A stretch of DNA of 28,075 nucleotides, taken from UBA1195 sp045598025. GTDB taxonomy: Bacteria; Bacteroidota; Bacteroidia; Bacteroidales; WCHB1-69. Positions 7,265-15,499 of this stretch are shown piece after piece. Positions within the stretch are counted from its first letter, which is position 1. Each line of letters opens with the position of its first letter. Position numbers and translations under genes: made by a program. Under the pieces are notes generated by a model. That model ran no database searches. It had not been told where the DNA came from and was given only the letters and a program-made list of their open reading frames with translations. The stretch lies in assembly GCA_045598025.1 (NCBI GenBank), contig JAZLLH010000036.1, positions 1 through 28,075 of the forward strand, given 5' to 3'.

Positions 7265-8574
7265 TACTTTTTCTCTGTCAGTCTCTGTTTCAACTTTTCG
7301 CTTTCCTGTTCGTAACCTTTTTTCCCCAGAAGGGCAAACATATTCTTTTTATAGGCTTCCACACCGGGCTGATCAAAAGGATTCACACCCAAAAGGTATC
7401 CGCTCAAAGCACAGGCAAATTCAAAGAAATAAATACACTGTCCCATATGATAGGCGTCCAAGCGATCCAAAAGCACACTCACAGAAGGAACGGCTCCGTC
7501 CTCATGCGCCAGGACCGTACCCTGAAAGGCTTTTTCGTTGATAGAGTGCAGATTCTCCCCTTGAAGATAATTGAGCTGATCCAGATTTTCAGGATCATAG
7601 GGCACTTTGCAGGAGTGCTTGGGCTGGCGGACCCAAAGGAAAGTCTCCATCATGATACGGCTTCCATCCTGCATATATTGTCCCATGGAATGCAGATCGG
7701 TGGTGTATACCACTCCGGCCGGGAACAGTCCTTTATGCTGCTTTCCTTCACTTTCCCCGAACAGTTGTTTCCACCATTCGACAAAATACTGCAGCCTGGG
7801 CTCGAAAACGGCCATCACCTCGACCGACACACCATTTCTGAACTGGGTATTGCGAAAACAGGCATACTGTACAGCCTGATGGGAAATGCCTTCCCTTTCT
7901 ATTTCCGCCTTCATATCTGCTGCTCCACGGACCAGGGAACGGATGTCCGCACCGGCTACTGCAATGGGCAACAGTCCTACCGGCGTAAGCACGGAATAAC
8001 GTCCGCCTACATTTTCCGGAAGCACATAAGAGGGATATCCTCTCTGCGTAGCCATCGCCTTCAGCGCGCCCTTGGCCCTGTCTGTGATGCAGACGATGCG
8101 TTCTGCTGCCGCTGCTCCGTATTTCTGTTCACAGTGTTGGCGAAGCAGGCGAAATGAGACCGCTGTTTCAGTGGTAGTTCCGGATTTGGATATCACGATG
8201 ATGGAATATTCCACCTGATCCAGGAAATGCAGCAACTCTGACATATAATCCTCTGACAAACTGTTACCTGCGTACAATACACGCACGCCGTCCCCTTCGG
8301 GAAAAACCGGGGAAAGTGCTTCAATAACAGCACGGGCACCGAGATAAGAGCCCCCTATCCCAGCCACCACCACATAAGAAGAACAGGCCTTTAAACGGTC
8401 CGCCTCCTGCTGTATGGATGTCAAAAGGGTATCCGATGCGATGTTGTCAACGTCCATCCAACCCAGAAAATCGTTGCCTTCCCCCTCTTTACGGCATAAT
8501 CTGCGATAGGCGGATCCGAGTTCTTCCGCTTCCATCGAAAAACGTTCAGGAGTGTTCCAATTCAAATTGATCAT
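7264..8574 (-). CDS. pgi: Glucose-6-phosphate isomerase
   Basis: Interconverts glucose 6-phosphate and fructose 6-phosphate in glycolysis and gluconeogenesis. The 436-residue length belongs to the short bacterial PGI type found in Firmicutes and Bacteroidetes rather than the ~550-residue E. coli type. Visible motifs are AGIGGSYLGAR (71-81), the sugar-phosphate loop SKSGTTTET (129-137), NVGGRYSVLTPVGLLP (188-203), the catalytic region around WKQLFGESEGK, and a conserved DLHSMGQ (293-299) that holds the ring-opening His. It is the first gene of the four-gene overlapping operon. The 86-base gap to tadA contains an 11-base near-palindrome at 8603-8613 but no full -7 consensus. Confidence 0.96.
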   Translation of the reverse strand: MINLNWNTPERFSMEAEELGSAYRRLCRKEGEGNDFLGWMDVDNIASDTLLTSIQQEADRLKACSSYVVVAGIGGSYLGARAVIEALSPVFPEGDGVRVLYAGNSLSEDYMSELLHFLDQVEYSIIVISKSGTTTETAVSFRLLRQHCEQKYGAAAAERIVCITDRAKGALKAMATQRGYPSYVLPENVGGRYSVLTPVGLLPIAVAGADIRSLVRGAADMKAEIEREGISHQAVQYACFRNTQFRNGVSVEVMAVFEPRLQYFVEWWKQLFGESEGKQHKGLFPAGVVYTTDLHSMGQYMQDGSRIMMETFLWVRQPKHSCKVPYDPENLDQLNYLQGENLHSINEKAFQGTVLAHEDGAVPSVSVLLDRLDAYHMGQCIYFFEFACALSGYLLGVNPFDQPGVEAYKKNMFALLGKKGYEQESEKLKQRLTEKK

Positions 8575-8660
8575 AAATCGTCCGTTAGTAAATTAATATT
8601 CAGTTGAGTCAACGCAATGCTTAAATGCAATATAATATATTAATGTAAGAAAAATCGAAT

Positions 8661-9101
8661 TTATACCGAACGCCGTTTCTGTTCGAAAAAGCGTTTCAAT
8701 AGGGATACCGCTTCCGTTTCCGCTACACCGCCGCAGACCTGGGTCCTCGGGTGATAGAGTACGCTGCGGTCCGTATGGGCATGCTTTACATCCAAGGCTC
8801 CGAACACGATGCGGTCTATCTGCGTCCAATAAGCCGCACCCGCACACATCGGACAAGGCTGAAGCGTAACATACAAGGTACATCCTTTCAGGTATTTGCT
8901 GCCCAAATAGGTGGCGGCTGCCGTAAAAGCCTGCATTTCGGCATGTGCCGTTACGTCGCAGAGGGTTTCCGTCAGATTGTGGGCCTTGGCAATGATTTTT
9001 CCATTGCAGACGATAACGGCTCCTATAGGAATTTCACCTGCTTCCAATGCCTTTTCGGCTTCCGACAATGCTTGCCGCATCCAGTATAGGTCTTCTTCCA
9101 T
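8661..9101 (-). CDS. tadA: tRNA-specific adenosine deaminase
   Basis: Zinc deaminase converting A34 to inosine in the wobble position of tRNA-Arg(ACG). The 146-residue length is standard. Zinc and catalytic residues are present: His53 and Glu55 in HAEMQA, and Cys83 and Cys86 in PCPMCAGA. GEIPIGAVIV (22-31) is the conserved N-terminal strand, and SVLYHP near residues 113-118 is the region that contacts the anticodon loop in known structures. It is transcribed toward pgi on the same strand with an 86-base gap, so it may or may not be in that operon. The divergent gap to the T9SS gene (9102-9316, 215 bases, AT-rich) must hold its promoter, but I see no clear consensus for it. Confidence 0.95.
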   Translation of the reverse strand: MEEDLYWMRQALSEAEKALEAGEIPIGAVIVCNGKIIAKAHNLTETLCDVTAHAEMQAFTAAATYLGSKYLKGCTLYVTLQPCPMCAGAAYWTQIDRIVFGALDVKHAHTDRSVLYHPRTQVCGGVAETEAVSLLKRFFEQKRRSV

Positions 9102-9264
9102 CCGATTTGAATTTTTGAATATAACGCTTTGAGCGGATTTTTAGTGCCATTTTTTCAGATACAATGTACCAAGCCTCACTTGGAAAAACACAAATCGCTA
9201 ATTTATAAATAATTAAATTTTTGTTTTTTTTTCAATCAAGATATATTCCTATTTGAAAAATAAG

Positions 9265-9272
9265 TATTTTTG
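9265..9272 (+). promoter_or_regulatory. -7 promoter element of the T9SS-secreted protein gene
   Basis: TATTTTTG matches TAnnTTTG, 44 bases upstream of the ATG at 9317. The predicted transcript leader is extremely A/T rich and ends in a run of 12 adenines just before the start codon. A-rich leaders of this kind go with strong expression in Bacteroidetes. No good -33 TTG is found at the expected distance. Confidence 0.5.
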
Positions 9273-9316
9273 CAGCATAATTTTTAAATTAAACGTTTAA
9301 CTAAAAAAAAAAAACC

Positions 9317-10033
9317 ATGAAAAAATTTTTCGCTTTATTCGCAATGATTGCGTGCTTCAGCTTTGCATCCAAAGCTCAAACCGTTATTGGAGTTCTGGTT
9401 CAGGACGGAGGTAGCTTCTACTATCTGGATTCTGCCAGTTTCGGCAACATGAAAGCTAACACGAGTTACAAACTCACGTTGTTTGCGTTCATGCAGAACA
9501 ATACCGCTTCCACCATCGTTGCCGGTGACACCATCAACGTGTCTCTGTCTCTCAACGGCAAAGTAATAGGAACTCTTTCTTGCGGCATGGGCAAAGATCT
9601 TGAAAAAGATTCCTTCAATTTGACCGGATTCAATCTTACAATCAATTCTTCCGCTTTGATTTCCGATAACTATCAGAATCAGATTTGCGCCAATGTAACC
9701 AGCCTGTATCACAACGGTTCTGCCAACAGCGTAACGGACGAAGGCTACTGCGCCCGCTTCAATGTCCATGTTGAAGGTACTACCGGTGTGGCTGAAAGCG
9801 AAATCAACAGCATCAGCATCTATCCGAATCCTGTCCGCAACAACCTGACCATCGAAAACGCCAACAACGTCAACGTGAATATTTACGCTGCCAACGGTCA
9901 ACTGGTCAAGAGAATCAACAATGTGAACGGAACGGTTTCCGTTGACATGAGCGAAATGAGCAACGGTCTGTATTTCGTAAAAATGCAGAACGAAAATGCT
10001 ACCCGCGTTGAAAAAATCCAAGTTATCCGTTAA
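9317..10033 (+). CDS. Secreted protein with type IX secretion C-terminal sorting domain
   Basis: A 238-residue exported protein in two parts. A Sec signal peptide (residues 1-20, cut before Gln21) is followed by an unrecognised beta-rich, Asn/Ser/Thr-rich domain, about 21-155. After a short linker comes a type A T9SS sorting domain, about 163-238. That domain shows the hallmark ISIYPNPVRNNLTIE (166-180), NIYAANGQLVKRI (188-200) and MSNGLYFVKMQ (214-224). Such proteins cross the outer membrane by the Por/T9SS translocon, usually lose the sorting domain and are released or linked to surface glycolipid. The cargo domain has three cysteines (89, 124, 145) and no catalytic motif I can identify; it may be structural or adhesive. 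It is monocistronic, closed by a strong terminator directly after the stop. Confidence 0.85.
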   Translation: MKKFFALFAMIACFSFASKAQTVIGVLVQDGGSFYYLDSASFGNMKANTSYKLTLFAFMQNNTASTIVAGDTINVSLSLNGKVIGTLSCGMGKDLEKDSFNLTGFNLTINSSALISDNYQNQICANVTSLYHNGSANSVTDEGYCARFNVHVEGTTGVAESEINSISIYPNPVRNNLTIENANNVNVNIYAANGQLVKRINNVNGTVSVDMSEMSNGLYFVKMQNENATRVEKIQVIR

Positions 10034-10050
10034 TTTGGTGACGAATATAC

Positions 10051-10084
10051 AAAACGGCTTCCTTATGGGAGCCGTTTTTTTTTT
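10051..10084 (+). terminator. Rho-independent terminator after the T9SS gene
   Basis: A nine-pair stem, ACGGCTTCC (10054-10062) with GGGAGCCGT (10067-10075) including one G-T pair, closes a four-base loop TTAT and runs straight into a tract of ten T (10075-10084). It starts 18 bases after the stop codon and ends only 16 bases before the cdd start codon. Confidence 0.9.
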
Positions 10085-10100
10085 GCCTTAGGAATATAAT

Positions 10101-10583
10101 ATGAAAAAGGAAGAATACCAATTTGCTTACGAAAGATACGACTCCTGGAAAGAGTTGGCATGCGAAGAATCCGACATTCTGCAAAAAGCGCTCGAAAGCA
10201 GCAGAAATGCCTACGCTCCCTATTCCGGTTTTCATGTAGGTGCCTGTGTTCTTTTGGAAAATGGAGATACTGTATGCGGAAACAATCAGGAAAATGCCTC
10301 CTATCCGCAGGGACTGTGTGCGGAAAGAGTCGCCCTTTTTTCCGCTTCAGCTCAGAAACCCACATTGAAAATCAAAGCACTGGCATTGTGTACAGCCGAT
10401 TCCGATGAAATACTCTCCCCTTGCGGGGGTTGCCGGCAGGTCCTGCTGGAATACGAACAGAAACAAGGAAGTTCCATTCGAATTCTGATGGGAACCCCTC
10501 AAGGAAAAGCCATACGGATACAATCGGCCGAACAATTGCTTCCCTTCTGTTTTTCCAAAGAAAATCTGTCCGACTCAAAATAA
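10101..10583 (+). CDS. cdd: Cytidine deaminase
   Basis: Pyrimidine salvage enzyme that deaminates cytidine and deoxycytidine to the uridines. At 160 residues it is a slightly long homotetrameric type, with about 30 extra N-terminal residues ahead of the family core. Core motifs are AYAPYSGFHVGA (38-49), the zinc and proton-transfer motif CAE with Cys73 and Glu75, and PCGGCRQ with zinc ligands Cys108 and Cys111. The start at 10101 is only 16 bases beyond a strong terminator, leaving no room for an ordinary promoter after the hairpin. The outer-membrane barrel gene follows after 41 bases on the same strand and may be cotranscribed. Confidence 0.95.
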   Translation: MKKEEYQFAYERYDSWKELACEESDILQKALESSRNAYAPYSGFHVGACVLLENGDTVCGNNQENASYPQGLCAERVALFSASAQKPTLKIKALALCTADSDEILSPCGGCRQVLLEYEQKQGSSIRILMGTPQGKAIRIQSAEQLLPFCFSKENLSDSK

Positions 10584-10624
10584 AAACAACCTTTTGTCCG
10601 TTATAGAATATCAAATTCGTAATT

Positions 10625-11344
10625 ATGAGAAAACTGTTCGTTCCCATCCTTATCGGATGCCTCTTATGCGGGTCAAGCCTCAAAGCTCAGGATAGCATTC
10701 CGGCTTCGAAAACAGAGGAAAAAGCACCGCTTGTCATCAAAAACCGTCTGTTCGCAGACTTCTTCTACTCCTACTGGTTAGGATTGCCTGACGGTATCAG
10801 GCAGGAAGGCTTCAACCGGGGTGTCAATGCCGCTTTCATCTATGATATACCCATCCGCAAAAACAGTCCGCTCAGTTTCGGACTGGGCGTAGGTGTCTGC
10901 AGCCATAACCTTTATTCCAACGCCTTTACCTCTATAGGAAAAGATTACAAAGTCGTTATGGAAGCCTTTCCGGAAGGGACCGAATATACCATCAACAAAC
11001 TTTCTCTCACATACCTACATATTCCATTGGAATTCAGATACTTCAATCAAAACAACAATTTCAAGGTATCTTTGGGCGTTCGGGTAGGCGTCATGGCCGA
11101 TGCCCATACCAAATACGTGGGGAAAAACACAGATCTGCTTCAATATCAAACAGGAATCGATAGAGATGTACGTTTGAAAAGCGATAAACTGCCCAACAAG
11201 AGCAAAGTGCCTGTTGAAATCACTTTCCACACAGGATGGAAATATTTTGATTTCAATGCATCCTACATGCTGACCAAATTCTTTGAGGAAGGAAATCCTC
11301 AGATTCACCCCTTCAGTCTGGGTGTTTCCATCGCCCTGTATTGA
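10625..11344 (+). CDS. Outer-membrane beta-barrel protein (PorT-like fold)
   Basis: A 239-residue protein with a Sec signal peptide of about 21 residues (ending SSLKA before Gln) and then alternating amphipathic strands. Features include SFGLGVGVCSHNLYS, YLHIPLEFRYF, FKVSLGVRVGVMA and a C-terminal strand PFSLGVSIALY ending in an aromatic residue, as expected for Bam-dependent barrels. The pattern fits the Bacteroidetes outer-membrane beta-barrel family to which PorT belongs (small, about eight strands). It is not clearly PorT itself, because family-specific features cannot be verified by eye. Function is unknown. It follows cdd by 41 bases and ends at a bidirectional terminator. Confidence 0.75.
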   Translation: MRKLFVPILIGCLLCGSSLKAQDSIPASKTEEKAPLVIKNRLFADFFYSYWLGLPDGIRQEGFNRGVNAAFIYDIPIRKNSPLSFGLGVGVCSHNLYSNAFTSIGKDYKVVMEAFPEGTEYTINKLSLTYLHIPLEFRYFNQNNNFKVSLGVRVGVMADAHTKYVGKNTDLLQYQTGIDRDVRLKSDKLPNKSKVPVEITFHTGWKYFDFNASYMLTKFFEEGNPQIHPFSLGVSIALY

Positions 11345-11358
11345 TAGAAAACAAATAG

Positions 11359-11393
11359 AAAAAAGCCCTTATGACAGATAAGGGCTTTTTTTT
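11359..11393. terminator. Bidirectional Rho-independent terminator
   Basis: An eight-pair perfect stem, GCCCTTAT (11365-11372) and ATAAGGGC (11378-11385), closes a five-base loop and is flanked by an A run on the left and a T run on the right. It can therefore end transcripts from both strands. It lies between the convergent barrel gene (stop at 11342-11344) and aminopeptidase P (stop at 11414). Confidence 0.9.
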
Positions 11394-11413
11394 GTATCGT
11401 AAAGGCAAACGGA

Positions 11414-12802
11414 TTATTTTCCGATAATGGCTTCCAGTTCGTCCACTTTCTTGGGAAGCGGTTTGCCCAACAGACGGCAGCCGTTTTCCGTAATCAGCAC
11501 ATCATCTTCTATACGGATACCGCCAAATCCGACATACTCTTTTACTTTTGTGTAATTGATATACTCAGTGAATTTGCCTTCCTTTTCCCATATATCGATC
11601 AATTGGGGTACAAAATAGATACCGGGTTCATCAGTCACGATAAAACCGGGTTTCAATGTTTTTCCGCAACGCAGACTTCCGAGTCCGAAAACAGGATGAC
11701 GTTTGGTTTCAGCATCGTATCCAACATAGTCTTCACCGAGGTCTTCCATATCGTGTACATCCAATCCCAGCATATGTCCTAATCCGTGAGGCATGAACAA
11801 AGCTGTAGCACCGGCTTTGGCAGCATCTTCCGGATTTCCCTTCATCAGTCCGAGAGCGGTCAGTCCCCGGGCAATAACGGTATAGGCATTCAGATGCACA
11901 TCAAAATAGCGCACACCGGGTTTTGCCAGATCAAAGGTCTCCAAATTGGCCTGCAATACGATTTCATAAATCTCGCGCTGCTTCTGTGTGAACTTTCCAC
12001 TGACAGGGAACGTACGGGTGTAGTCGGATGCATAGCCGGACATGGCTTCTGCACCGGCATCGACCAAAAGCATGCGGCCGTTTTCCAGATACTGTTCATG
12101 ATGATGGTTGTGCAAAGTTTCTCCATTTTGAGACAGAATAACAGGAAAGGAAACACCCGCACCACCGCTCAGGGTGATACCTTCGGCCATACCGGCCAAT
12201 TCTCTTTCCAAACGTCCGGCTTTGGCCCCGCGCATGGCAGAAAGATGCATGTCTACTCCGACGTTACAGATTTTGTCCATTTCTTCTATTTCCTCGGCCG
12301 TCTTGCATTCCCTCAAGGACACAACGGCTTTGATCATCTCGACCGAAGCGGATGCCTTCAGTTGTTCGAAGGGAATTCCCAGCATCTGATGCAGACATAT
12401 TTTGTTGTCATCCCTGTATGGAGGCAGGAAATGTATATGGCGGCCGGATTGCTGCGCTTTTTTCAAATAATCGGACAAAGCGGCAAAAGGTCGGGTTTCC
12501 TTCACTCCGCACCGATCGGCCAGGGAGCGTATGCTTGGCTGATTTCCCATCCAAACGATGTCATCAATGGTGTAATCATCACCGAAAAGGATTTCTTTAT
12601 CTTCATCAATATCGATGATGGCTGCCAGATGATCAATCTGCAGACCGAAAAAATACAGGAAATGGCTATCCTGACGGAAACGATAGGTGTTTGACGGATA
12701 GTTCATCGGAGCCTCATTGTTTCCAAGAAACAGAAGAATACCGTCTTTGACTTTGGTTTTCAATTGCGTACGACGACGCTGATAGGTGTCTTTGCTAAAC
12801 AT
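11414..12802 (-). CDS. pepP: Xaa-Pro aminopeptidase (M24B, aminopeptidase P)
   Basis: Dinuclear metal peptidase removing N-terminal residues that precede proline. From ATG 12800-12802 it has 462 residues, in the range of aminopeptidase P. The N-terminal creatinase-like domain opens with the family block PSNTYRFRQDSHFLYFFG (36-53). The pita-bread catalytic domain shows the metal ligands Asp248 and Asp260 (VDAGAEAMSGYASDYTRTF), His343 (PHGLGHMLGLDVHD), Glu392 (TDEPGIYF) and Glu432 (IRIEDD). The frame is open for 15 more codons upstream (to 12847), but that stretch has no family resemblance and would overlap the promoter-like element at 12827-12834. It lies 76 bases downstream of uvrB on the same strand. 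Confidence 0.93.
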   Translation of the reverse strand: MFSKDTYQRRRTQLKTKVKDGILLFLGNNEAPMNYPSNTYRFRQDSHFLYFFGLQIDHLAAIIDIDEDKEILFGDDYTIDDIVWMGNQPSIRSLADRCGVKETRPFAALSDYLKKAQQSGRHIHFLPPYRDDNKICLHQMLGIPFEQLKASASVEMIKAVVSLRECKTAEEIEEMDKICNVGVDMHLSAMRGAKAGRLERELAGMAEGITLSGGAGVSFPVILSQNGETLHNHHHEQYLENGRMLLVDAGAEAMSGYASDYTRTFPVSGKFTQKQREIYEIVLQANLETFDLAKPGVRYFDVHLNAYTVIARGLTALGLMKGNPEDAAKAGATALFMPHGLGHMLGLDVHDMEDLGEDYVGYDAETKRHPVFGLGSLRCGKTLKPGFIVTDEPGIYFVPQLIDIWEKEGKFTEYINYTKVKEYVGFGGIRIEDDVLITENGCRLLGKPLPKKVDELEAIIGK

Positions 12803-12826
12803 GGTTTCAAGTTTTGATTTGAAATG

Positions 12827-12834
12827 CAAATGTA
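12827..12834 (-). promoter_or_regulatory. -7 promoter element upstream of pepP
   Basis: Minus-strand TACATTTG is a full TAnnTTTG match, 24 bases upstream of the chosen pepP ATG and within the 76-base uvrB-pepP gap. It suggests pepP can be transcribed on its own and supports the shorter start. Confidence 0.45.
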
Positions 12835-12878
12835 TACGAAATCCCAATACCCGAACGAAGGTTCAGCATATTTTTTTG

Positions 12879-14891
12879 TCAGGAAAGGTATTTTTCCTTC
12901 AGCATTTTGATTTCGTCCCTGATTCGGGCTGCCTCAATGAATTCCAACTCTTTGACAGCGGCTTCCAATGCCTTTTTCTTGGATTGGATCAGTTTGTTCA
13001 ATTCTTTGGCATCCATATATTTAGCCTTGTCTTCTTCCGCCTGCAAACATCCATCGGAAAAACTGCCATAAACGTTTGGAGAGGCCGGAATGGGCTCTTC
13101 TTCCTGTTTGAGTGATTTGCGGGCCCGTTTTACCGATTGAGGCGTGATGTGATGAATCTCGTTATAGCGCATCTGCTTTTCGCGACGCCTGGATGTTTCA
13201 TCCATAGTCTGCTGCATGGATGGCGTAATATGATCTCCATAGAAAATCACCCTGCCGTTGACATTTCTGGCAGCCCTACCGGCGGTCTGCGTCAAAGCAC
13301 GGGCCGAGCGCAGAAAACCTTCCTTGTCTGCATCCAGAATGGCGACCAGTGAAACTTCTGGCAGGTCCAGACCCTCTCTGAGCAGATTGACTCCCACAAG
13401 GACATCAATAGCTCCGGCCCTCAAATTATCCAGTATCTCCACCCTTTCCAAAGTATCTACATCCGAATGAATATACTGCACTTTTATGCTGATGCGCTGC
13501 AAGTAGGAAGTCAGGTCTTCCGCCATTCTTTTGGTCAACGTGGTCACAAGCACTCTCTCTCCTTTTCCCACTACTTTTTCAATTTCATCCAAAAGATCGT
13601 CTACCTGGTTTTCACAGGGCCGGACTTCTATTTCCGGATCCAGCAGACCGGTCGGGCGAACCACCTGTTCAACAACGGCTCCTTCGGAGGCTTCCAGTTC
13701 AAAATCGGCGGGAGTGGCTGATATATAAATAGTCTGTCCTATCAGAGACTCGAATTCTTCAAATTTCAAAGGACGGTTGTCCAATGCGGCCGGTAAACGG
13801 AATCCGTATTCAACCAGATTCTTCTTTCTGGAGCGGTCCCCTTCGTACATACCTCGCAACTGGGGAATAGTCACGTGACTCTCGTCTATAACCAGCAGAA
13901 AGTCATCTGGAAAATAATCCAAGAGACAGAAAGGCCGGTCACCCTCCTGACGCCGGTCAAAGTATCGGGAATAATTTTCAATGCCGGAACAATACCCCAG
14001 TTCCTTAATCATTTCCACATCATAGTTCACTCTCTCTTCCAATCGGTTGGCTTCCGTATATTTTTCAATGGAACGGAAATAGTCCGACTGCTTTTTCAAA
14101 TCCGTCTGTATATCATGTACGGCCTGATTGATGGTATCCTGGGAGGTCACAAAGATGTTGGCCGGATACACGACCAACTGCTGATGGGATTCAATGACCC
14201 GGTTATCAGTCACATCCAAGGACTGGATGCTTTCGATTTCATCACCCCAAAAAGTCAGACGGTATGCTTCATCCGCATAGGCAGGAAATATATCGACCAC
14301 ATCCCCTTTGACGCGAAATTTTCCTCTTTCCAAACCCACCTCTGTGCGGGCGTACAAAGCGCCGACCAGATCTCTCAGCAATTTGTTGCGGGCAATTTTT
14401 TGTCCCACTTGCAGTTTTTGCGTATTTTGGGCAAATTCTTTCGGATTTCCTATGCCGTATATGCAAGAGACCGAAGCCACTACCACCACGTCCCGGCGTC
14501 CGGAAAGCAGTGCGGTCGTGGCACTCAGGCGCAGTTTGTCAATTTCTTCATTGATGGACAGATCTTTTTCAATGTAGGTGTTGGTTGTAGGAATGTAAGC
14601 CTCTGGCTGGTAATAATCGTAGTAGGACACAAAATATTCCACCTTGTTTTCCGGAAAAAATTCCAGAAATTCGCTGTACAACTGGGCGGCTAAGGTCTTG
14701 TTGTGACTCAGCACCAGGGTTGGACGGTTGATTTCCTGAAGGACATTGGCTATGGTGAAAGTTTTGCCGGAACCGGTAACTCCCAACAGCGTCTGATGGT
14801 TCAAGCCCTGTCTCAAACCGTCTGCCAACTGACGAATGGCTTCCGGCTGATCTCCGGAAGGTTCAAAAGGCGAATGCAGTTTGAAATCCAT
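12879..14891 (-). CDS. uvrB: Excinuclease ABC subunit B
   Basis: Damage-verifying helicase-like subunit of the nucleotide excision repair complex; it receives DNA from UvrA and recruits UvrC. The 670 residues match the usual length. Walker A is GVTGSGKTFT (37-46) and the damage-probing hairpin is YYDYYQPEAYIP (about 90-101). Helicase motifs include VIDESH and TQTAGRAARNVNGRVI. A C-terminal UVR domain (about 628-668, with LEFIEAARIRDEIKMLKEKY) for UvrC contact completes it. It begins two bases after the DUF4293 stop, so these two are cotranscribed. No SOS-like operator is apparent. Confidence 0.98.
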   Translation of the reverse strand: MDFKLHSPFEPSGDQPEAIRQLADGLRQGLNHQTLLGVTGSGKTFTIANVLQEINRPTLVLSHNKTLAAQLYSEFLEFFPENKVEYFVSYYDYYQPEAYIPTTNTYIEKDLSINEEIDKLRLSATTALLSGRRDVVVVASVSCIYGIGNPKEFAQNTQKLQVGQKIARNKLLRDLVGALYARTEVGLERGKFRVKGDVVDIFPAYADEAYRLTFWGDEIESIQSLDVTDNRVIESHQQLVVYPANIFVTSQDTINQAVHDIQTDLKKQSDYFRSIEKYTEANRLEERVNYDVEMIKELGYCSGIENYSRYFDRRQEGDRPFCLLDYFPDDFLLVIDESHVTIPQLRGMYEGDRSRKKNLVEYGFRLPAALDNRPLKFEEFESLIGQTIYISATPADFELEASEGAVVEQVVRPTGLLDPEIEVRPCENQVDDLLDEIEKVVGKGERVLVTTLTKRMAEDLTSYLQRISIKVQYIHSDVDTLERVEILDNLRAGAIDVLVGVNLLREGLDLPEVSLVAILDADKEGFLRSARALTQTAGRAARNVNGRVIFYGDHITPSMQQTMDETSRRREKQMRYNEIHHITPQSVKRARKSLKQEEEPIPASPNVYGSFSDGCLQAEEDKAKYMDAKELNKLIQSKKKALEAAVKELEFIEAARIRDEIKMLKEKYLS

Positions 14892-14893
14892 GA

Positions 14894-15367
14894 TTAACGC
14901 AGACGATCTGCATCCCTGACTTTCTTCTCATCTCTTAAAATGAACTTGTTGGCCAGGTATACCCACAGGACAGGTAGCATGGATATTAAAGTGTAAAGAG
15001 AATAAACGGCCTTTACTCCGGAAAAACGCGGCATGCGGGCGAAAATCATATCCGGACAGACGAAAAGCATCAAAGCCAACAGGAGAAGACCGCAGAAAAG
15101 AGCGGCTGTGCAGAGTTTGGATTGCAACATTCTGTTCTTATAACAGAAAATAATGGCAAAAGTGAAAACTGCCATAGCTATCTGAAACAATCCTACATAC
15201 ATCACCGAACAGACGACCGCACCATCGGGAATGTTTTCCTTCACGCTCCATGCATTATAAAGATAATACGAATCCGGTGTGGTCAGTGTGGCAATGGGTA
15301 AGAAACAGGCCCACACATAACAGGCAGCAGCCAAAAACAGAAAAACGGATTGAATGCGTTGTATCAT
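14894..15367 (-). CDS. DUF4293 family integral membrane protein
   Basis: A 157-residue protein with four predicted membrane helices (about residues 6-26, 52-76, 85-104 and 119-141) and a charged C-terminal tail (RDEKKVRDADRLR). The opening MIQRIQSVFLFLAA is the hallmark of DUF4293, a family restricted to Bacteroidetes and of unknown function. It lies 32 bases downstream of a tRNA gene on the same strand with no terminator visible between them, and directly upstream of uvrB, so a tRNA-DUF4293-uvrB transcript is plausible. Confidence 0.8.
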   Translation of the reverse strand: MIQRIQSVFLFLAAACYVWACFLPIATLTTPDSYYLYNAWSVKENIPDGAVVCSVMYVGLFQIAMAVFTFAIIFCYKNRMLQSKLCTAALFCGLLLLALMLFVCPDMIFARMPRFSGVKAVYSLYTLISMLPVLWVYLANKFILRDEKKVRDADRLR

Positions 15368-15399
15368 ATACTCTGATTTTACTTTATTGGGGAAAGATG

Positions 15400-15473
15400 T
15401 GGTCCCTCTTGGGCTCGAACCAAGGACCCGCTGATTATGAGTCAGCTGCTCTAACCAACTGAGCTAAGGGACC
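15400..15473 (-). tRNA. tRNA with CAU anticodon (Ile2 or elongator Met)
   Basis: A full cloverleaf reads on the minus strand. The acceptor stem is GGTCCCT/AGGGACC with discriminator A at 15400; the D arm is GCTC/GAGC; the anticodon stem is GCTGA/TCAGC with loop CTCATAA (anticodon at 15437-15439); the T arm is CTTGG/CCAAG with loop TTCGAGC. CCA is not encoded. CAU tRNAs that are not initiators can be elongator Met or the lysidine-modified tRNA-Ile2. This one has C4-G69 and C5-G68, pairs recognised by TilS in E. coli tRNA-Ile2, so Ile2 is somewhat favoured. The initiator is unlikely because the first pair is a normal G-C and the anticodon stem lacks the three G-C pairs. Confidence 0.92.
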
Positions 15474-15475
15474 CC

Positions 15476-15496
15476 TTTCAACATGCTGTGTTGAAA
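15476..15496. repeat. Perfect 8-5-8 inverted repeat at the tRNA transcription start
   Basis: TTTCAACA (15476-15483) and TGTTGAAA (15489-15496) form a perfect inverted repeat with a five-base spacer. It sits between the -7 element and the 5' end of the tRNA, overlapping the predicted start point. It could be an operator or a short leader hairpin removed by RNase P. Confidence 0.6.
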
Positions 15497-15499
15497 GTG

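Noticed and set aside
8593..8883. Minus-strand open frame of 96 codons overlapping tadA
   Set aside because: It is an out-of-frame shadow of tadA extending into the gap; no motif and no plausible start.
9335..10021. Minus-strand open frame of 228 codons
   Set aside because: It mirrors the T9SS-secreted protein, which has a signal peptide, sorting domain, promoter and terminator on the plus strand.
12803..12847. 15-codon upstream extension of pepP
   Set aside because: It overlaps a -7 promoter element and adds residues not typical of the family; ATG at 12800-12802 fits better.
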